64,000 nucleotides of DNA, taken from positions 53,250-117,249 of the forward strand of contig JBBHKE010002056.1 in NCBI GenBank assembly GCA_037447655.1. Reading direction: 5' to 3'. The position numbers and the translations under genes are program-made. Below are positions 57,716 through 64,000 of the stretch, one piece after another. Under the pieces are notes generated by a model. That model made no database searches. It worked only from the letters and a program-made list of their open reading frames with translations, and was not told the origin of the DNA. Positions within the stretch are counted from its first letter, which is position 1. Each line of letters starts with the position of its first letter. The DNA is from Zygnema cylindricum. Lineage: Eukaryota > Streptophyta > Zygnematophyceae > Zygnematales > Zygnemataceae.

Positions 57716-58675
57716 TGTAACAGTAATAGCTGACCGAAATTGTTTAGAAAAGGGTATTTAGGTGTTATGATTATAAAGTACTAAATTTGGTAGACGTCCG
57801 CGAAAGAATCACGCTATTTGGAGTTATATTTTAAAAGTTATAGCGATGGGTGTATTTAGGTTACAGCGTGGGGTCTAAATAACAAGTGGGTATCATTGAA
57901 ACGGGTTAAGGGTCAAATTAGTACCGAAATTTTGCGTGTACGTTTCATAAAGTTATAATGAAACGTTCAGTATTCACGGTGATTCGTTTCGTACAAATTT
58001 TAGTACGAAACGTCACTTTCACTTTCGTGGGAAGTTTCGTGTGCCAAATTTGTTACGCACGATCGTGCGAAGTCGCGTTTCGTTTGGCGCACACTTTTGC
58101 ATGTAAATGTTACGTAGTGAAATGTAACGTTTGATTGGTTAGTAAAGTGCTTAGTAGTTAGTAAGAGATTTCGCACGTTTTTGCATTGGTCAGTCTGAGT
58201 CCTTGCTGATCAATGATTAGCCCAGGTAAAAGCCTGTTAAAACGGAGCGTTGACTCTAGCCTGGCGCGTCCAGGGCGATGATGGATAAATAGTGAAGTGT
58301 AAGAGTAGTGCAGACATCTTTTCCTTTGGAAAAAATTGTGGAAATTCCGGCTGATCTTAGTCTTGAGGGATTAATACCAAATTGGAGAAAAGGCATTTTT
58401 GCATTGAAATCTCTTACTAACTAAATAGTGTTTTAGTAGTTAAGAGATAGAATTATTAAGAGTGGAGTGTAGTGGAAAACACTTTAATAAGAAGGGTTGA
58501 GCCACGAGGGCAAGAGACCAAGCTAATGTTATGTGGACAGAAGCTTCTTCTAATTTAAAGTTTATCCTTATGTAAATGTGGTCCAATGTGGATGTGAATT
58601 TTCCAATTTGTGGAATGTGTGGTTGGGATTGTTTGTAGTAATGGGATTTTCTGAGAGGTAGGAGATCCTGTTACA
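57716..58675 (+). repeat. 3' LTR of element 2
   Basis: 960 bp, TGTAACAG to CTGTTACA. It shows the empty site for the TAA element carried by the 5' LTR. Confidence 0.94.
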
Positions 58676-59573
58676 AAGAGTCACAATAAAGTAAGCTACG
58701 CCTAAAAACTGAAATGAAACAGAACAATACTAACAAGAGCAAATTACCAAAACAAAACAATACTAGAGTTAGACCGCCTATAAAAGGAAAAAACCTAGAA
58801 GAGTCTACCCATAAACAAGCTAAGGTCCACAACAACGGAGATCATAGATGTGAACCGAGTCCCTTGGTGGAAGGTCAAGAAGACCCGGCTTATCATCAAC
58901 TACTGTACTACGGCGAAGGAGAGCCGAAGCCTTCACCCGCTGAAGTGCGATTGCGACACGTTGACGATAAAACGCAACCAAAAGACTCGATGGAGGACTC
59001 GCCGGACCCCGAGATTAAAACTTTTTCGGCGCACACTTACGAAGGAGGTCATTCAATGATTTGTCCAAAGATCCAAAAATCTCCACTGCAAATGGAACAA
59101 ACCGGTTCGACGGGTCGCGGTGAGCGTAGTCTCTTTCCTTTGTATTCGTTGTGTCCCGAGTCGCCACACCTGTATGCGAAGCCGCGCGAGATGAAGTGTG
59201 TGACCCAGTCAGATCCGTGAGGACCACATTGTCAAGCGTCCTCCCATAACCATGAAGAAAAACTAAGTCAACCCGAGGGCTCCAACAACCCTTGGATTGG
59301 GGTTATTTGAGAAACAATCGAGAAGGTTAATAATATTTTTGGCACTTAACGCCAAATTGCGTGTCAACTTCTTGGCGTGTATGTTGAGCTGGTATAAATG
59401 CTATTTCAAGTGCATAGTCGTATTGTGACAGCCGGGTGACGTACTTGTGGGTTTTGAAATCCTACGAAACATACAAGTTTGAATAAAATCTAACATTATT
59501 TTTGGTATTTTTACTTTATTTTATGGTTTAGATTACTTATTATTCTTTATTCCCGTATAAGTTTACATATTCG
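58676..59573. repeat. Repeat E, interrupted copy, segment 4
   Basis: Resumes at AAGAGTCACAATAAAGTAAGC and follows copy A (36610-37503) to CGTATAAGTTTACAT. Adding segments 1 to 4 gives about 1.67 kb, close to copy A. Confidence 0.88.
59015..59227 (-). pseudogene. Remnant retroelement-like tail in repeat E segment 4
   Basis: Minus-strand frame with SRAASHTGVATRDT, YAHRDPS and FVPFAVEIFGSLDKSLNDLL, parallel to 36836-37162 in copy A. An alternative + strand frame (58714-59220) exists but shows no recognisable domain. Confidence 0.35.
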
Positions 59574-61530
59574 CGCTATTTCCGATTGCTTACAACTATC
59601 TAAATTTAATTTACGTACTAAATGCAATTAAATTTGTAAAATGGAGTGTCACGCGTTCTGTACGGAGACAGACTTGTCGTACATATTGCTAATTTTTACT
59701 AACATAATATAAAGTGATTAACACTACAATAATTGAGAAGTTCCCATATTAGAGTAAATGCCATTTTAACGTTAATAACACTACAAATTCTATTTTTTAC
59801 ACAGTTTACAATTTTGGCCCGAAAAAGGTTGCGACAAGAACAATTTTACTAACGCTAATACAATAAAGCAATGTTGTTCAATTTCTTATGCACATCGATA
59901 AAACGACTTATGTCCGGTAACAATTATGTAATGATATTGGATGGAACTATATTATATGTTTTTGAGCGATAATTTAGGGAATTGATCATCGTAGTGACTA
60001 TTTTGGCTACGCGCAGTCACTTACGTCACCTTGTCAAATATTGTACATTTTAAGTACACATTGGTACAAGTTAAGTACCGTTGTGTTTGATTTTGACGGT
60101 CAATCAGCTGAACAACTTTGACTTTCAAAATACTGTGAGAACCGGTTAAAATTTTGTCGCGCTTGTGAACGTCAACAATTATAATAAAATCAACAATTCA
60201 CACAGTTGTCGAAGGTTTACGGTAACAAAACTGCGGCAACCAAATGTAAATAAAAGTGTGGCGCACAGTCACTTTTTCACTTTACGTGAGCTCCACTGTG
60301 AGAGCACAAGTTGGCTTTTAACTTAGCCGCAAAAATTGAAATTTAATCGCGAAGTGTAAATACACATCGTCGTGCAACGTCAAAATCATAACGGACAATA
60401 TAATATGTCATACTTCGCCACGTGGCAGCGCACCTGTCAAGTACGATCGCTCAAAAACAATTTGAATTATAGTACTATAATCGGCAAAAAAAGAAAATTA
60501 CAATACGGGTGAAGTTCTATTAGGGGGAAAATAAGGTTCTTTACTGAATGTCGTATTGTTTTGTACACTGTCGTACCATTTAATTTTGTGAGAAAAACAC
60601 GGTTAGTGAATGACTGGTTTGATTCTCTATGGTTATGGACGTAAACCGTGACCGTCGGATGCAGAATCGGATACGCCATCGGTTCGAACATTTTAATTTG
60701 CAACAAGTTGTAATTCTGTGACCTCCATTGGTCCACAATATGACCAACTTATATGAAGCCTCTAGGATAATATTTGCACCTTTGACTTTGCCAATGAATA
60801 AGTGCCACCCTGGAAAGCAAACTCTGACCGACTACACCCCAGTGTAGCATTGACTCCACTGAGTTCGCAGCAAAAATAATCACTGAATTTGCTCCCCTGA
60901 GAATTAAGTTATGGCTGGCCAAAGATGGCCTATAAATACAGATGCACTCTGGGAGAGAGGCGGCTACCTAAATTTTGTCTAGTCCTAAGCTCTCTCTGAA
61001 CCTAGTACTAGTTTAACTAGCCAATCAAAGGACTGTAAGGTACAAGAAGGTATAGGTACCGCTGTACTTCTTGTATGGCCATATTACGGCATGGTCGCTC
61101 CGCTGACGTGTGTCACCTCGTGAGCCGTAGTTGCTCCCCTCGTAATATCCGTTCTCCAATCATAACTCGCCACGTGTCGTCCGCCGACATTGGCTTCGAA
61201 AACGCCAATGTCTACTCCGGAATTCTGGCTACTTTGCGAGCCGTCGATCGCGAACGACGTTTGATTTCGTCCGTTGAAATTAAATGTCGTTTCTTTTATT
61301 TAGTGCGGTCCAGTATTTCGTGCGGTCTTGCACGTTTCATGTTAATTTCTTTTCGTAAGTTGTTAAATGAAATGTGTCGTCGCGTCACTGTTTAAATATT
61401 TATCTCATCCTATATGCGTAAAGCTTAATCAAGACCTACCGGACAAAGCAGATTTCTAATTCGTTTGGCGGTTAGCTGGGATGTCACAATATCAAATCCT
61501 GCTCTTCACGGTCTTTCTTTTGCAGGGATT
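59574..61530. other. No gene seen
   Basis: AT-rich sequence with GTAC-rich words near 60030-60080. GGGTGAAGTTCTATTAGGG at 60508 resembles the left end at 35835 but has no partner. A TATAAATA at 60931 followed by CT-rich sequence could be a promoter. A 106-codon frame at 61075-61395 shows no domain. Confidence 0.45.
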
Positions 61531-62160
61531 GTGTCTTCTGCGTGTCTTCTCAGTGACTACCACAAGTATGCTTGTGACTATGACAAGTATGAGAGCTGTG
61601 GAATGACCATAGACCAACTAGATAGAATACACAATAGCCTTTTTCAACACAAGTGACGCGAAGAAGGTCAACTTTAAGAGCCTGAACTTATAGCATTTTG
61701 CCTCGTGGAAAAGTGAAAAAATGTCCACGATGTGTCTTTTGCCTGTCTTCTTATCTGCCTGAGGCACCCATGGTTGCCTGCAAGTTCTCATGACTAAGAC
61801 AAGTATGAGAGTTGTAGAATGACCATAGACTAACTATATAGAATACAAAATACCCCTTTTTAACACAAGTGACGTGAAGGAGGTCAATTTTAAGAGCCTG
61901 AACGTATAGCATTTTGCCTCGTGGAAAAGTGGAAAAATGTCTACACTGTGTCTTCTGCGTGTCTTCTTATATGCATGAGGCAGCCTGCCTGCCAGTTCTC
62001 AGTGACTACGACAAGTATGAGAGTTGTAGAATGACCATAGACTAACTAGATAGAATACAAAATACTCTTTTTCAACATAAGTGACGTGAAGTAGGTCAAT
62101 TTTAAGAGCCCGGGCGTATAGTATTTTGCCTCGTGGAAAAGTGAAAAAATGTCCACGATG
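61531..62160. repeat. Three-unit minisatellite of 201-216 bp
   Basis: Units 61531-61731, 61732-61947 and 61948-62160 each run from GTGTCTT(C/T)TGC to ATGTC(C/T)AC(G/A)(A/C)T. They share GACAAGTATGAGAG, TTTAAGAGCC and TTTTGCCTCGTGGAAAAGTG. Units 2 and 3 are closer to each other than to unit 1. Confidence 0.92.
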
Positions 62161-62629
62161 AACTCGCAATCAGGTTGTTACACGTCGTATAGGCCATGTG
62201 CCTCCCCCAAAGTGGATGCGAGGCCACTAAAAGCCTCTAGAAAATCTTTTACGGATGATATTCTTTCACGCTCTTTTTGCCATTCAGTAACCACTTTGAC
62301 ATTTTGTACGATTTTATAAATCTTAACTTTTGTCCAACCATACAAATTTTATTTAATACCTCGTATGAGTCACTTTTGAACCACTTTTTACCTCCGTTGG
62401 TACAGATATTGCGTTCTCACCTTGTTGTCAAAGATTCTTTATGGATTTGCAGAATCACAATAGTTTCTTACGTGGAACCAGCCAAAATGTACCGCGCAAA
62501 TAAAAAGTTGGTTATCGACCCCACACAATGGAACTAAGGCCTTCAGTAATCGTATTTTTTACGTTTACTAAGACCGCCTAATGGAACCAAGGCCTAAGCT
62601 ACAGTAGCTGACTGGTCCATTCCCAATAG
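62161..62629. other. No gene seen
   Basis: No recognisable frame. The phrase AATGGAAC(T/C)AAGGCCT occurs twice, near 62527 and 62580. Confidence 0.5.
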
Positions 62630-63001
62630 TGTTGTGTATCGAAGGCTCCTTGTTGATATTCGATGTATACCTAATTTTGGGTACCCAATAATCGCTATAT
62701 CGAGGAGTCAAATATGGCGATATTTATGCGATACATCGGCCGATAATTCAATATATTTTTTACCGCGATATATTGAAGTTGACGCTAGGTCAAAAAAAGA
62801 AAAAAAGCCCCCCCCCACCCCCTTTGCGACCTCAGTTGGGGGGGGGGAGGGAGGTACCGTACGATTTTTTGTACCTTTTTGTACCTTTCCGTACGATTTT
62901 ACGTAAGATTTTCTGTACCATATCGAGGCCTCTAACCTATCGATAATCAATATATGGAATATCGAATTTATCGCGATATGTTTTTACCCCGATACACAAC
63001 A
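62630..63001. mobile_element. Small TIR element, about 372 bp
   Basis: Ends TGTTGTGTATCG and CGATACACAACA are perfect 12-bp inverted repeats. The interior has many CGATAT/ATATCG words in both orientations. Flanks (CCCAATAG, TTAATTCC) do not show a clear duplication, so the family is not assigned. Confidence 0.55.
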
Positions 63002-63837
63002 TTAATTCCCGAGGATTGTCTATCACGATACCATACATTGTGAGACTTATGATGTAGTTTATCGCTGATGTCTTCAATACACGAAATGTAAAGCACTATA
63101 TTGATCATTTGTTAATCCCAAAATGGTATACATCGCTTTTTGGCAGATGGCCTTTGATATATAGCACCAACCGCCAACTATTGTTAAAACTTTAAATTTT
63201 TGTGCTAAATAAATTTTGCAAGATGGATGCTAGAAACATTCACTGATCAAAGTCGAAATTGAACATACAATGAAATGTCATTAATTTCAAAATTTACAAC
63301 GTGATTGATTTTCCGAGGCCTACTATAAAATTCCAACGGTACTACCATCAATGTTGAAAGCGGATGTTTGAATCCCATGTTGAATGAAAGTTGTGAGAAC
63401 ATTTTGTCATGGTTCATAAAGTGCCATTTTTTCAGATTATAATTGTACCCTTATATTGGAAATAAAAGCATCAACAAAGTCGTAGAGACATTCATTTCAT
63501 TGCGCACAAGCTATTTTAAATTCCCTTCAAGTTTTGGGATTTAAAATAAGCTCAACTCATTTTATGACGGGCTGAAACTGCTCGAACAATCCGTCAAGAA
63601 TTGCAGGTTTATGGGCTACTGCTTAAATTCAGCGACGGTACTGGGCCATTCCCTTTAAGCTGAGATGGGCTCTTGCATTGAAAAAAGGGTGTAGTAACGG
63701 GCAAACTGAGAGTTGTGATAGGCTAGGAAGGTGCTCGAATCAAAGGCACTGATTGTATTTTTGGGCTTCTTACCGCTACCAGTTTTATTTGCTGTGCAGA
63801 TATATTATTCAATGTATAACCATAAATTTACAATTTA
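63002..63837. other. No gene seen
   Basis: No domain-bearing frame and no clear repeat. Confidence 0.5.
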
Positions 63838-63880
63838 CAGCTATATCATATTTGAATATTTACAGCTATGTGTTTGTGTG

Positions 63881-63971
<91 letters not shown>

Positions 63972-63999
63972 CTGTAAATATTCAAATATGATATAGCTG
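63838..63999. repeat. Perfect 32-bp inverted repeat enclosing a TA microsatellite
   Basis: Arms 63838-63869 (CAGCTATATCATATTTGAAT...) and 63968-63999 are exact reverse complements. The spacer is GTGTTTGTGTGTATG then about 40 TA dinucleotides, itself self-complementary. The window ends one base later. Confidence 0.93.
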
Positions 64000-64000
64000 A

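Larger units (their letters stand above)
48905..58675 (+). mobile_element. Ty3/gypsy LTR retrotransposon 2, old copy with two inserts
   Basis: Plus-strand relative of element 1, bounded by TGTAACAG and CTGTTACA and flanked by the 5-bp duplication AAGAG (48900-48904, 58676-58680). The total is 9771 bp. Removing the 779-bp TAA element plus TAA, and the 1217-bp solo LTR plus GATAC, leaves 7767 bp, close to the 7781 bp of element 1. The LTRs differ at several positions and gag and pol have many stops, so this copy is older and inactive. It interrupts repeat E. Confidence 0.95.

Noticed and set aside
58714-59220. 168-codon + strand frame in repeat E
   Set aside because: Its counterpart in copy A is broken, while the minus-strand frame is the one that is preserved.
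61075-61395. 106-codon frame after a TATA-like box
   Set aside because: No domain or homology by eye; kept only as a note on the non-coding stretch.
61531-62160. CRISPR-like array
   Set aside because: Units are about 210 bp, directly adjacent without unique spacers, in a nuclear plant-type sequence.
63731-63991. Tyr/Ile-rich frames at the window end
   Set aside because: Translation of the TA microsatellite.

Overview
The window is nuclear DNA from a streptophyte (land plant or charophyte alga). The evidence is a spliced gene of the plant PTM (DDT-PHD) family, a plant-type receptor-like kinase, and Ty3/gypsy chromovirus-type elements primed by initiator tRNA-Met. A charophyte such as Chara is only a guess, based on the long introns, the nested transposons and a Hermes-like hAT relative. 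No similarity search or splice predictor was run; all exon borders were read by eye and checked for phase.

Region 1 (about 0.7-20.5 kb, + strand) is one large gene. Thirteen coding exons from 1024 to 20483 join in consistent phase into about 3312 codons. A probable extra 5' exon (717-888) would carry the Tudor-like domain normally found at the N-terminus of this family. The protein has an AT-hook, a DDT domain with WHIM-like continuation, a classical PHD finger, the PTM-specific central blocks, a coiled coil, two PHD-like fingers (one completed by a 29-nt micro-exon), about 1000 residues of low complexity, and a C-terminal PHD plus extended PHD (PZP) module. It is a candidate chromatin reader and transcription regulator.

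Region 2 (20.5-32.2 kb) has no host gene that I can support. It holds hAT-type miniature elements (one with a perfect 8-bp target duplication), a near-perfect palindrome with 89-bp arms, a PIF/Harbinger-like element with TAA target duplication, a decayed Hermes-like hAT transposase gene and short tandem arrays.

Region 3 (32.3-34.5 kb, - strand) is the kinase domain of a receptor-like kinase in five exons. Its 5' part (membrane segment, ectodomain) is not resolved.

Region 4 (35.7-59.6 kb) is a nested transposon stack that can be dated by relative order. A repeat of about 1.6 kb (here called E) is split by a 779-bp TAA-type element, a hAT-type foldback that itself contains another hAT-type element, and a 9.8-kb Ty3/gypsy copy. 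The first 779-bp element was split in turn by a young 7.8-kb Ty3/gypsy copy whose two 966-bp LTRs look identical. The 9.8-kb copy carries a second 779-bp element in its 5' LTR and a solo LTR in its pol region. Target duplications and removal of the inserts give matching lengths at every level.

Region 5 (59.6-64 kb) is non-coding: a three-unit minisatellite of about 210 bp, a small TIR element, and a perfect 32-bp inverted repeat enclosing a long TA microsatellite.
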